DNA of 64,000 nucleotides. It comes from Salvelinus alpinus. Its lineage: Eukaryota; Chordata; Actinopteri; Salmoniformes; Salmonidae. Where the stretch lies: contig NC_092122.1 of NCBI RefSeq assembly GCF_045679555.1, positions 13,817,506-13,881,505 on the forward strand, in the 5' to 3' direction. The position numbers were made by a program, and so were the translations under genes. The number at the start of each line of letters is the position of its first letter. Position 1 is the stretch's first letter. Below are positions 45,301-55,616 of the stretch, piece by piece. Under the pieces are notes generated by a model. That model was not told the origin of the DNA. It ran no database searches and was given only the letters and a program-made list of their open reading frames with translations.

Positions 45301-47109
45301 TGTGGGTATGGCTTACATGATGAGATTATTATGGACAAAAGAGCAAGATCACTTTTATTTGTCGAATGGCAGCCAAGCATTGATGATCATGTCACCAGAA
45401 TAAAACCCTCAATGTTTATTGGAAAGGAGCATCAAGCGCATCATCTTGCACTTTCATATTAAATCAATATTTTTTAATAAAATGTTTTCCACCACCATTT
45501 CTCACATAATTAATTTTACAGACCAAAAAATCCCACCTATTTTGTTTGGTCGACATTAAGTTTACCCAGAAATGTTCTGTTTCAGGCCCGTCATTAAACA
45601 TTTTATCCAATATGTACTTTACTTGCATAAAAAGGTTGGATGAAAACCTGGTTATTGAAGATAATTGGAATGTTAGTGTTCTTCCTGAATTGACTGGTCT
45701 GGAATTGAAATGTAATTGACACCAACCCTGGATGGCAAGCAAGTCCATCGAGGAATACTTCCAAGTAACTATAGAAGTTAAATATAGTGACTGTTCTGAA
45801 ACATTATTCCCCAATGAACACAACTCTGCTGTTTGCTCCTGCAGCCATCTACCTGTATTTCCCGGAGGATAGCTCTGGGGCCTGTTGACGGAAGCAGCAC
45901 TGCCGGCACCTTCACTCTTCATGGCCTGGATGTTCCGGTAGGTGGACAACATGGACACCATTAGATCGTTAGGCACTCCCCTCTGCTGCAGAGTCCTTTG
46001 TGGGTGGGGTTCGAAGAAGTCATGACACCTGTTGCAGTCGGCTCCAGAGGAACAGGTTCCTCTGATGTACCTGTCACACACATGAAGTCTTGTACACCCC
46101 TCCTGATCCGGGCAGTTGCCATAAGGCCCGGCGCCTTTGTTATAAGAGCTGCACACCTGAAAAAGTGAGTGAAAAGGCTTTTAAAATACTTGTTTACCAT
46201 ACCATTGTTGTATAAATGCAAGAAAGCATGAGATGAACGAGCTAGTCAAAATATGCAGACATCTTCATCAGTCATACAACACACACCATCCACTAATCCA
46301 CATCAGCAGTTAGAGACAAATATAATAAAAAAAAATATGAACAAATATGAAAAATAAAATACTATAAAAACAAAAACGAGGAGAACGGTTGGTTACCGGT
46401 GGAAGGAGAGAGTTGTCATTTTGTAACAACAACTGCCGGATTTCTTGTCTACTCAGCGTCTCAAGTTTATACTCTCTTAAAACTCTGGAGTTGTGTTCAG
46501 AGTTCAGGTCATGACCGAAGCGGCATGTCCGTCTGAAGTCAAAGTAGCAAAAAAACAGGTCAATAATAATACAAATTACTATTCAGTTTGCAGAACAAAT
46601 TTAACTAACTAAACCCCATAGAATTATATACAGCTCATGCTGTAGTCCTGGGCTGAAATATCTTAAAATGTGAAAAACTAAATAAACAACGACCGTATTT
46701 GTAATGAGACATTTATTCACACCATATGACTGGAGGAAATTCAATGAATATGTAAGAATTCATTTGTAGGCAGTTTAACGTAACACTTCTGGTCCAACAT
46801 AGCGTATGGCTGCATAATAATAATACAAGCAAATTATGCTTACCTTCCCCTACTATTCTTACAGTCCCCAAATAAATAAAATTTACACAGGTGTAAATCA
46901 TTGCAGCCATCACATTGCTGAGCCTTGCAGCGTCTAACCTTAGTTTTCGCAATAATGCTTTTGTTTCCATTGCACAACGCGATAGAAAATTCCTCGTTTT
47001 CATCAAGGGCACAGATAACATCTTCCCCGCACCCAATATCTGCCAGATCCGCATAATCTAGTGCTCCCTGGTGATAGCAAATTACTTTTAATAAATATTG
47101 CTGATCCAT
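33307..47109 (-). CDS. PARP12-like mono-ADP-ribosyltransferase, gene D (5 CCCH fingers, 2 WWE, PARP, PST-rich tail)
   Basis: Twelve minus-strand exons join in phase: 47109-46844, 46532-46397, 46156-45853, 44987-44937, 39524-39398, 39061-38896, 38789-38669, 38455-38359, 37985-37898, 35696-35566, 35016-34865 and 34754-33307, about 1028 codons including a 100-N gap. Fingers 1-4 are in exons 1-3 (for example [11 protein letters not shown] and [19 protein letters not shown]). Finger 5 ([20 protein letters not shown]-x7-C-x5-C-x3-H) is assembled across the exon 4/5 splice. WWE1 is [15 protein letters not shown]2 is [17 protein letters not shown]. The catalytic domain has His (LFHGTDPKH), Tyr ([10 protein letters not shown]) and Ile (VYPEFLIKY). 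Domain order matches vertebrate PARP12, an interferon-induced antiviral mono-ADP-ribosyltransferase; the unusual part is a C-terminal tail of over 350 Pro/Ser/Thr-rich residues. Introns hold a LINE, a MITE, a hAT element with a nested Tc1, and a solo LTR. Confidence 0.88.
33715..34175 (-). repeat. In-frame 33-bp coding minisatellite in gene D last exon, with assembly gap
   Basis: Units encode [11 protein letters not shown] and close variants (SPTLI, SRVLT, SHILT). About a dozen are visible on the two sides of the 100-N gap and all keep one frame. Confidence 0.9.
33766..33865. other. Assembly gap (100 N)
   Basis: Exactly 100 N, a conventional placeholder, so true length is unknown. It interrupts the tail minisatellite of gene D, where assemblers commonly collapse repeats. 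Confidence 0.99.
35046..35473 (+). mobile_element. Solo LTR in gene D intron (between exons 10 and 11)
   Basis: 428 bp from TGTTAAGAATTATATTTTTG to TAGCATTTCTACACA (TG...CA), with a polyA signal AATAAA at 35414-35419. It is flanked by CTGC (35042-35045) and CCGC (35474-35477), a one-mismatch 4-bp target duplication. The matching intron of gene A has no such block: its GCAGCTAATG follows directly. It lies antisense to the host gene. Confidence 0.7.
35806..37885. mobile_element. Non-autonomous hAT element in gene D intron, with nested Tc1
   Basis: Ends are inverted (CAGTGGTGGAAAA on the left; CAGTGGCGTAAAG read from the right). They are flanked by a perfect 8-bp duplication TAAACAAG at 35798-35805 and 37886-37893, the hallmark of hAT transposons. 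Excluding the Tc1 inside, the element is about 515 bp and codes for nothing. The same gene A intron reads CACTTGTTTACATG uninterrupted, the empty site. Confidence 0.87.
35994..37558 (+). mobile_element. Tc1-like transposon copy 3, nested in the hAT element
   Basis: 1565 bp with ends CAGTGCCTTCGGAAAGTATT and the complement of AATATTTTCTGAAGGCACCG, flanked by TA (35992-35993, 37559-37560). The transposase is in + orientation. The N-terminal HTH region lies at about 36378-36624 ([21 protein letters not shown]). The catalytic part is open at 36792-37178 ([15 protein letters not shown] with the first Asp-Glu, then TSLDLNPI). Frameshifts and an early stop make it inactive. It is the best preserved of the three copies of this family. 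Confidence 0.92.
38041..38345. other. Extra intronic sequence in gene D, unclassified
   Basis: The intron between exons 8 and 9 of D is longer than in A by a block around 38115-38280 (GGTTCTAAATAACCC, TTTATTCAACCAAAGGGTC). It has the feel of a repeat fragment, but I cannot place its ends. Confidence 0.4.
39146..39373. mobile_element. TTAA-flanked MITE in gene D intron 5
   Basis: 228 bp from TTAAAGGTAGACTCAG to CTGAGTCTACCTTTAA, perfect inverted ends with TTAA at both edges, piggyBac-like. Gene A's equivalent intron is only 129 bp and reads CATATTCAACTAGATAC at the matching point, consistent with an unoccupied target (TCAA in place of TTAA). Confidence 0.85.
40364..41935 (+). mobile_element. 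Tc1-like transposon (CACTGCTCAAAAAAATAAAG family), copy 2, nested in the LINE
   Basis: 1572 bp with about 28-bp inverted ends and TA at both flanks (40362-40363, 41936-41937). The second LINE copy at 56804 shows the unoccupied sequence GTCATACTATCCAGG, so the boundaries are exact. Orientation is opposite to copy 1 at 15.5 kb. Confidence 0.96.
40661..41677 (+). pseudogene. Tc1 transposase, nearly full length, inactivated
   Basis: 338 codons start [14 protein letters not shown]. Codon 24 is TGA where copy 1 encodes Arg (CGA), a CpG-to-TpG change. From there 313 codons are open. The N-terminal HTH region is followed by an Arg-rich stretch ([15 protein letters not shown]). The catalytic core retains [11 protein letters not shown] (second Asp) and [12 protein letters not shown] (Glu 34 residues on), but the first catalytic Asp is Val (VLFTVESRF, codon 41105-41107). 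It is inactive on two counts. Usual length for Tc1 transposases is about 340. Confidence 0.93.
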
Positions 47110-47352
47110 CTCGCAATGACTTGCACAACTGTTGTGCCTGGTCCAGGACAGGCTACCGCCACACCACAGAGTTTCTAAACCAGAGGCGCTACATCGCGAG
47201 ACTAAAGGGAACGCTTGTGAAACAGACCAAGCAGACCAGGCCGGGGTTTGAAGTGAAATATGCTTCCTTAGTTCTTAATTTTCTATAAATCTAAAGGCAT
47301 AACCTATACTCGAGCCAATGCCGTAAGTAGTTGAATATGTTATTACTCAGAA

Positions 47353-47390
47353 CTCGTGAAAGTGACAAACTGACACGTTTTCATTTTCGT
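47353..47390. promoter_or_regulatory. Candidate interferon-stimulated response elements upstream of gene D
   Basis: Read from the gene D (minus) side, 47388-47379 is GAAAATGAAA, an exact GAAANNGAAA interferon-regulatory-factor site, about 270 bp upstream of the start codon. On the plus strand GAAAGTGACAAA (47358-47369) is a second, weaker match. PARP12 and ZAP genes are interferon-induced in vertebrates, which gives the match meaning, but the motif is short and could be chance. Confidence 0.5.
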
Positions 47391-47605
47391 CAAAAACAAC
47401 TTTATATCGAAGGAGTGCCTTTGAGTTGACGGCCTGTACATGCGCAGTTAGGCGCGAAACGACCTTTTTTGCGCATGAGTTTAGCTAGCCAACGTCGCCA
47501 TGACATCGCATACAAGCGTGATCTGGGATTTCTATTGGAGAAGAGGTTTTTGCCTATCTTCATACTGAACTGTCTTTGGCTACACCCTTGCTTACTCATT
47601 TGTGA

Positions 47606-47624
47606 CGAAAGAAAAACGAAACTA
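47606..47624. promoter_or_regulatory. Second candidate ISRE
   Basis: GAAAGAAAAACGAAACTAAG contains AAAAACGAAACT, one base from the ISRE consensus GAAANNGAAACT. It lies 500 bp upstream of the gene D start. Confidence 0.35.
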
Positions 47625-48297
47625 AGGCAAAGGCCAAAGGGGACACACACGCACACACAATTAATTGTATAAATTGGATTACCCCAGAGCCATATATGGA
47701 TAATTATATGGATACATGATTAGTGCTTTTTGAGGTCGGTTCGGTTTTGGTTTGATTATTTACAAAATAATCACGGTTTTCGATTTTGGTTTCTGTTATT
47801 TTTTTAAAACATGAAATGAACTATGCATTAATGCTAGAACAACACAGAATAAAACAATTAATAAAAGTCCCATGATGATAGTGACTGCCCATTTACTGCT
47901 TATCATTATTAATTATTATTCGACAATTTATTCACATTAGTTTATAAATATTTCAGTTGTTGTGCATATTACATTTGTTTTATTTGATGACATTATTTAA
48001 TCCATATCATCTCATTTCTACAGAGCTGCTGCCTATGGTGTCTGACAAAATCACAATTATAGTAGTTCCTCAAAGTAAAAGAGGCATACATTTGGCTGCT
48101 GAATATCAACTATCAATCTCTTAGATCATGTATTTTCAGGTAGAGATACTTTGCGTAGCAACTGCTATCTATCCTTCTCGATCATGCATTCTTCTGTCTC
48201 TTTTATGTAGCAAGCATAAAAGAAACACGGACAAGCAGGCGTGCAATGGATTATGGTCATTGTAGTTCATTACCATGTTTTCTGCACTACACTATGT
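47625..48297. other. AT-rich intergenic DNA
   Basis: No coding exon or repeat boundary recognised between the gene D upstream region and the Tc1-like end fragment near 48298. Confidence 0.5.
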
Positions 48298-49063
48298 ATA
48301 CTAAACAACAATATAAACGCAACATGTTTATAAAATTACGGGTTTTACTTTTTAATTACTGTTTATATTTTTAGTTTTTCCCTCACTCAACTTTTTTTCA
48401 TTCAACTTTTTCACTCCAGACGCTTTATCTGGACATGGTTCGTCAGGACCTCCAACAGCTAAGTAGTATCATTAACATGATGCCTTCTAATTGCAGTCGC
48501 TGTAATCATAATATACAGGAGAACGATCGCCTTACGGCGAGGATAGCTGTGCTGCAAGCCCAGCTTCAGACGCAATCGTTAAGCAAGGGTAATTTCAGTG
48601 TAGGAAAGGATGAAACAGCGTCTGTGCCACCAGTAAGTACAGATAGTAGTATAAATCCCCTTGCACGGTCCCCGCAGCCGGACAACTTTCTCATGGCTTC
48701 TGGAAGGAAATGCTGTAGGAATGCTCAACCGGTGTCGCTCATTCAGCCGACAGAAACTTTCAACAGGTTCTCCCCATTAAGCAGCGAGTCGGAGTCAGAG
48801 GCCGAGCCTTCTCTGGTCTCTACTCCTCCCGTTACGGGGTCTGAGACGACGAAGCCTCCCACCATTAGCTCTGACAAATTGAAAACCCTAATCATTGGCG
48901 ACTCCATTACCCGCAGTATTAGACTTAAAACTAATCATCCAGCGATCATACACTGTTTACCAGGGGGCAGGGCTACCGATGTTAAAGCTAATCTGAAAAC
49001 GGTGCTGGCTAAAGCTAAAACTGGCGAGTGTAGAGAGTATAGGGATATTGTTATCCACGTCGG

Positions 49064-50223
49064 TGTGAAGGATGGTTTTGTTCTCTTTTTAACAAAAATA
49101 TATGCCTTATAGAAATAGGACATGTTAATCACAAAACATAGCGTGACTGCAGAAAAGCTGTTGTTAATCTAGGGTGTCGACTGTGTTAAGATTTATGTTT
49201 ATGCATAATAGCCTGTTAGCATATTGTTTGGACATGAATATTGTTTTGTTACACACACACACAAACAATACAGAGGGGGGTGTGTGTGTGTAGGTGTAAG
49301 GACTGACCAGCACAGGCCATAAAAGCTGTGGACAGTCTGGAGAGGGGAGGGGTGCATCTCTCTAGGCCAACCAAGAGGTTAGAATACTGGACAATACCAT
49401 ATTAGGAACTGTTTTAGTGTAGAATCGACAGACACAAGACGGATCTAATCTACCCAGCAACCAGATGTGGACAAAAGGAACGCGCCAAGGGGCGTGGACA
49501 AATCCGAGGGCCAGCAAAGGCGGGGCAAAGTCTAAACCACGCCCAGCCTCTACTGTGATAGGCCAACAGACGCGTTGGAACTACGTCATTACGGTATAAG
49601 AACAGCTGTTTACGTACTAGCCTGCCAGTTCCCTGTTAACCCTGCGTGGTGATACAGCGAACCCGTATATACGAAAATTGCATTTGCCATTCATTGTTTG
49701 CGGTAATTAAACATAATTAAAGAAAGTTAGCAGACCTTGCTTTTTATTTATCCTTACACCGGATGTGTTACACGCAGCGTTCACAACTGTGCAAACCACA
49801 AGGTTGAGACAAGATAGAAAAATGCTGAATAACAAGAAAACAGGAACTGAGGAATGTGTAGAAACCAACAACTCAGGTCAATCTTCACAAACACCATTCC
49901 GGACATCTGAATCCTGAGTGCTGTGGGGCTGGGACCAGTCTGGGCACCACCGATAGGCTAGCAAGTTTAAACCATGCTAAGCCTCTACTGTGACAGGCCA
50001 ACTCTAAAGTTGGACCTACCTCTGTCACAGTATAAAAGAAGATGCCTGTATTATTTCAGTCAGTTCTCTGCTTTACCCTGCGTGGTGATACAGTGAACCC
50101 GTATATATGAAAATTGCATTTACCATTTATCGCTTCTGTTAAATAAAAACTCTTAAAGTATATTCGGTGACTCTGAATCACATTTTATCCTGATACCAGA
50201 TTCGATTGACGCAACCCTTTACA
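49064..50223 (+). mobile_element. LTR element with two promoter modules, inserted in the L2 ORF1
   Basis: Starts TGTGAAGGATGG and ends CAACCCTTTACA (TG...CA), with a 4-bp target duplication TCGG at 49060-49063 and 50224-50227. Two related modules occur in tandem, sharing AGCCTCTACTGTGA, CCCTGCGTGGTGATACAG and GAACCCGTATATA. Each has a TATA-like box (TATAAGAA near 49597; TATAAAAG near 50031) and a polyA-like motif (AATTAAA; AATAAA). No gag, pol or env is present. A 4-bp duplication suits retrovirus-like elements. It may be two diverged LTRs joined, or one LTR with an internal duplication. Confidence 0.75.
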
Positions 50224-50393
50224 TCGGCACCAACAACGTTAGGATGAAACAGTCAGAGGTCACCAAGCGCAACATAGCTTCAGTGTGTAAATCAGCTAAA
50301 AAGATGTGTCGTCATCGAGTAATTGTCTCTGGCCTCTCCCAGTTAGGGGGAGTGATGAGCTCTACAGCAGAGTCTCACAACTCAATCGCTGGT

Positions 50394-51794
50394 ACCTCTC
50401 TGGACCACCCATCCCGGATCCGGGATAACTGTCATCAAAAACGCTGACTAGCATAGCCTAGCCTAGTGCCACAGGGATATAATATAATTTCATGAAATCA
50501 CAAATCCAATACAGCAAATGAAAGATAAACATCTTGTGAATCCAGCCAACATGTACGATTTTTAAAATGTTTTACAGCGAAATCACAACATATATTTATG
50601 TTAGCTCACCACCATATCCCAAAAAACACAGCCATTTTTTCACAGGAAAGATAGCTTTCACAAAACACACAAATAGAGATAAAATTAATCACTAACCTTT
50701 GAACAACTTCATCAGATGACAGTCATATGACATCATGTTATACAATACATTTATGTTTTGTTCGATTATGTGCATATTTATAGCCAGAAATCGTGGTTTT
50801 ACATTGGCGCCATGTTCAGAAATGGCTCCAAAATAGCGAAAGTAATTACAGATAGCAACGTGAAATACAGAAATACTCATCTTAAACTTTGATGAAAGAT
50901 ACATGTTTAACATATAATTAAAGATACACTGGTTCTTAATGCAACCGCTGTGTTAGATTAAAAAAATAACTTTAGTAAAAAGCACAGCATGCAATAATCT
51001 GAGACAGCGCTCAGCCATACTCCGCCATGTTGGAGTCAACAGAAATACGAAATTACATCATAAATATTCCCTTACCTTTGATGATCTTTCATCAGAATGC
51101 AGTGCCAGGAATCCTAGTTCCACAATAAATCGTTTTTTTGTTTTATAATGTCCATTACTTCTGTCAAATTAGCAACTTTGGCTAGCATGTGTAGTTCACG
51201 TGTCCATCGAACTTTACGCAAATTAACGAAAACTTCAAAAAGTGATATTACAAATTTAATAAACTGGTCAAACTCAGTTGAGAATCAATCTTCAGGATGT
51301 TTTTCTCATATATATCCAATAACGTCCCAAACGGAGCATTTCTTCATGTCTATCTAACGCAGTGCAGACAAAGACATCACATTCCCTCTGTGTGTGGCTA
51401 AGAACTGGCAATCTGCCTGACCTGTCACTCCAAAGGCTCTCATCCGGTCCCACATGAAGCTATATGCTTCATTCCACGTTCTACTGCCTGTTGACATCTA
51501 GTGGAAGGCGTATGAAGTGCATACAGATCCATAAATATAAGGCAATTGAATAGGCGATGCCTTTCACAGCAACCCATTTCAGAATTTTCACTTCCTGTTT
51601 GGAATTTTGCCTGCCATATGAGTTCTGTTTTACTCACAGATATAATTCAAACAGTTTTAGAAACTTCAGAGTGTTTTCTATCCAATAGTAATAATAATAT
51701 GCATATCATATGATCTAGGACAGAGTACGAGGCCGTTTAATTTGGGCACAAATTCATCCAAAAGTGAAAATGTCGCCCCCTATACCTAAGAAGT
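50394..51794. mobile_element. Dispersed salmonid repeat, 1.4 kb, inserted in the L2 ORF1
   Basis: Begins ACCTCTCTGGACCACCC and ends GTCGCCCCCTATACCTAAGA; no coding capacity. The L2 coding sequence (RVSQLNRW then LKTVFCPSQ) is continuous when it is removed. It contains segments typical of an abundant salmonid repeat (GCTAGC-type start, ATGTTAGCTCACCACC, AACTCATATGGCAGGC read from the other strand). Superfamily not determined. Confidence 0.65.
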
Positions 51795-51985
51795 TTAAAA
51801 CTGTTTTCTGCCCCTCCCAAAAGATAGAATTTGTAGATAATTGGCTCTCTTTCTGGGACTCACCCAAAAACAGGACCAAGCCTGGCCTGTTGAGGAGTGA
51901 CGGACTCCATCCGAGCTGGAGGTGTGCTCTCATCTTATCTACGAACATAGACAGGGCTCTAACTCCCCTAGCTCCACAATGAAAT

Positions 51986-54900
51986 AGGGTGCAGGCCAGG
52001 CAGCAGGCTGTTAGCCAGCCTGCCAGATTAGTGGAGTCTGCTTCTAGCACAGCCAGTGTTGTCAGCTCAGCTATCCCCATTGAGACCGTGTCTGTGCCTC
52101 GGCCTAGGTTGGGCAAAACTAAACATGGCGGTGTTCGCCTTAGCAATCTCACTAGAATAAAGACCTCCATTCCTGCCATTATTGAAAGAGATCGTGATAC
52201 CTCACATCTCAAAATAGGGCTACTTAATGTTAGATCCCTCACTTCAAAGGCAGTTGTAGTCAATGAACTAATCACTGATCATAATCTTGATGTGATTGGC
52301 CTGACTGAAACATGGCTTAAGCCTGATGAATTTACTGTGTTAAATGAGGCCTCACCTCCTGGTTACACTAGTGGCCATATCCCCCCCGCATCCCGCAAAG
52401 GTGGAGGTGTTGCTAACATTTACGATAGCAAATTTCAATTTACAAAACCCCCCCGGCGTTTTCATCTTTTGAGCTTCTAGTCATGAAATCTATGCAGCCT
52501 ACTCAATCACTTTTTATAGATACTGTTTACAGGCCTCCTGGGCCATATACAGCGTTCCTCACTGAGTTCCCTGAATTCCTATCGGACCTTGTAGTCATAG
52601 CAGATAATATTCAAATTTTTGGTGACTTTAATATTCACATGGAAAAGTCCACAGACTCACTCCAAAAGCCTTTCGGAGCCATCATCGACTCAGTGGGTTT
52701 TATCCAACATGTCTCCGGACTTACTCACTGCCACAGTCATACTCTGGACCTAGTATTGTCCCATGGAATAAATGTTGTGGATCTTAATGTTTTTCCTCAT
52801 AATCCTGGACTATCGGACCACCATTTTATTACGTTTGCAATCGCAACAAATAATCTGCTCAGACCCCAACCAAGGAGCATCAAAAGTCGTGCTATAAATT
52901 CTCAGACAACCCAAAGATTCCTTGATGCCCTTCCAGACTCCCTCTGCCTACCCAAGGACGTCAGAGGACAAAAATCAGTTAACCACCTAACTGAGGAACT
53001 CAATTTAACCTTGCGCAATACCCTAGATGCAGTTGCATCCCTAAAAACTAAAAACATTTGTCATAAGAAACTAGCTCCCTGGTATACAGAAAATACCCGA
53101 GCTCCGAAGCAAGCTTCCAGACAATTGGAACGGAAATGGCGCCACACCAAACTGGAAGTCTTCCGACTAGCTTGGAAAGACAGTACCGTGCAGTATCGAA
53201 GAGCCCTCACTACTGCTCGATCATCCTATTTTTCCAACTTAATTGAGGAAAATAAGAACAATCCAAATTTTATTTTTGATACTGTCGCCAAGCTAACTAA
53301 AAAGCAGCATTCCCCAAGAGAGGATGGCTTTCACTTCAGCAGTAATAAATTCATGAACTTCTTTGAGGAAAAGATCATGATCATTAGAAAGCAAATTACG
53401 GACTCCTCTTTAAATCTGCGTATTCCTCCAAAGCTCAGTTGTCCTGAGTCTGCACAACTCTGCCAGGACCTAGGATCAAGGGAGACACTCAAGTGTTTTA
53501 GTACTATATCCCTTGACACAATGATGAAAATAATCATGGCCTCTAAACCTTCAAGCTGCATACTGGAACCTATTCCAACTAAACTACTGAAAGAGCTGCT
53601 TCCTGTGCTTGGCCCTCCTATGTTAAACATAATAAACAGCTCTCTATCCACCGGATGTGTACCAAACTCACTAAAAGTGGCAGTAATAAAGCCTCTTTTG
53701 AAGAAGCCAAACCTTGACCCAGAAAATATAAAAAACTATCGGCCTATATCGAATCTCCCATTCCTCTCTCCCATTCCATTTTTTGAAAAAGCTGTTGCGC
53801 AGCAACTCACTGCCTTCCTGAAGACAAACAATGTATACGAAATGCTTCAGTCTGCTTTTAGACCCCATCATAGCACTGAGACTGCACTTGTGAAGGTGGT
53901 AAATGACCTTTTAATGGCGTCAGACCGAGGCTCTGCATCTGTCCTCGTGCTCCTAGACCTTAGTGCTGCCTTTGATACCATCGATCACCACATTCTTTTG
54001 GAGAGATTGGAAACCCAAATTGGTCTACACGGACAAGTTCTGGCCTGGTTTAGATCTTATCTGTCGGAAAGATATCTGTTTGTCTCTGTGAATGGTTTGT
54101 CCTCTGACAAATCAACTGTAAATTTCGGTGTTCCTCAAGGTTCCGTTTTAGGACAACTATTGTCTTCACTATATATTTTACCTCTTGGGGATGTCATTCG
54201 AAAACATAATGTTAACTTTCACTGCTATGCGGATGACACACAGCTGTACATTTCGATGAAACATGGTGAAGCCCCAAAATTGCCCTCGCTGGAAGCCTGT
54301 GTTTCAGACATAAGGAAGTGGATGGCTGCAAACGTTCTACTTTTAAACTCAGACAAAACAGAGATGCTTGTTCTAGGTTCCAAGAAACAAAGAGATCTTC
54401 TGTTGAATCTGACAATTAATCTTGATGGTTGTACAGTCGTCTCAAATAAAACTGTGAAGGACCTCGGTGTTACTCTGGACCCTGATCTCTCTTTTGACGA
54501 ACATATCAAGACTGTTTCAAGGACAGCTTTTTTCCATTTACGTAACATTGCAAAAATCAGAAATTTTCTGTCCAAAAATGATGCAGAAAAATGAATCCAT
54601 GCTTTTGTTACTTCTAGGTTAGACTACTGCAATGCTCTACTTTCTGGCTACCCTGATAAAGCACTAAATAAACTCAGTTAGTGCTAAATACGGCTGCTAG
54701 AATCCTGACTAGAACCAACAAATTTGATCATATTACTCCAGTGCTAGCTTCCCTACACTGGCTTCCTGTTAAGGCAAGGGCTGATTTCAAGGTTTTACTG
54801 TTAACCTATAAAGCGTTACATGGGCTTGCTCCTACCTATCTTTCCGAGTTGGTCCTGCCGTACATACCTATACGTACGCTACGGTCACAAGACGCAGGCC

Positions 54901-55067
54901 TCCTAATTGTCCCTAGAATTTCTAAGCAAACAGCGGGAGGCAGGGCTTTCTCCTATAGATCTCCATTTTTATGGAACGGTCTGCCTACCCATGTGAGAGA
55001 CGCAGACTCGGTCTCAACCTTTAAGTCTTTACTGAAGACTTATCTCTTCAGTAGGTCATATGATTGA
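51986..55067 (+). pseudogene. L2 LINE ORF2 (APE endonuclease + reverse transcriptase)
   Basis: Three pieces: 51986-52480, 52483-54594 and 54681-55067. The endonuclease has LNVRSLTSK, GLTETWL, FGDFNIH and SDHHF in order, the expected active-site blocks. The reverse transcriptase has [36 protein letters not shown] and the catalytic YADD (about 54227). A 1-bp shift at the C run near 52451 separates the first two pieces. A TGA at 54592 and a stop near 54678 separate the third, which carries the RT-distal motif LHWLPVKARADFKVL. It is only lightly damaged, so a fairly young insertion. Confidence 0.9.
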
Positions 55068-55616
55068 GTGTAGTCTGGCCCAGGAGTGTGAAGGTGAACG
55101 GAAAGGCTCTGGAGCAACGAACCGCCCTTGCTGTCTCTGCCTGGACGGTTCCCCTCTCTCCACTGGGATTCTCTGCCTCTAAACCTATTACAGGGGCTGA
55201 GTCACTGGCTTACTGGTGCTCTTCCATGCCATCCCTAGGAGGGGTGCGTCACATGATTGGGTTGAGTCACTGACGTGGTCTTCCTGTCTGGGTTGGCGCC
55301 CCCCCCTTGGTTTGTGCTGTGGTGGAGATCTTTGTGGGCTATACTCGGCCTTGTCTCAGGATTGTAAGTTGGTGGTTGAAGATATCCCTCTAGTGGTGTG
55401 GGGGCTGTGCTTTGGCAAAGTGGGTGGGGTTATATCCTTCCTGTTTGGCCCTGTCCGGGGGTTTCTTCTGATGGGGCCACAGTGTCTCCTGACCACTCCT
55501 GTCTCAGCCTCCAGTATTTATGCTGCAGTAGTTTATGTGTCGGGGGGATAGGGTCAGTTGGTTATACCTGGAGTACTTCTCCTATCTTATCCAGTGTCCT
55601 GTGTGAATTTAAGTAT

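Larger units (their letters stand above)
48435..51982 (+). pseudogene. L2 LINE ORF1 (SGNH/esterase-like), split by insertions
   Basis: 48435 opens MVRQDLQQLSSIIN with a CxxC pair (CSRCNHN), then a helical segment, a Ser/Pro-rich linker and an esterase-like domain. That domain has LIIGDSITRSIR (the GDS nucleophile motif) and, past the LTR insertion, IGTNNVRMKQSEV. After the second insertion come EFVDNWLSFWDSP and DGLHPSW (the D-x-x-H block), with a stop at 51982. Esterase-type ORF1 proteins are known in CR1/L2 LINEs. Removing both insertions makes the frame continue sensibly, apart from a small defect around 50330. Confidence 0.8.
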
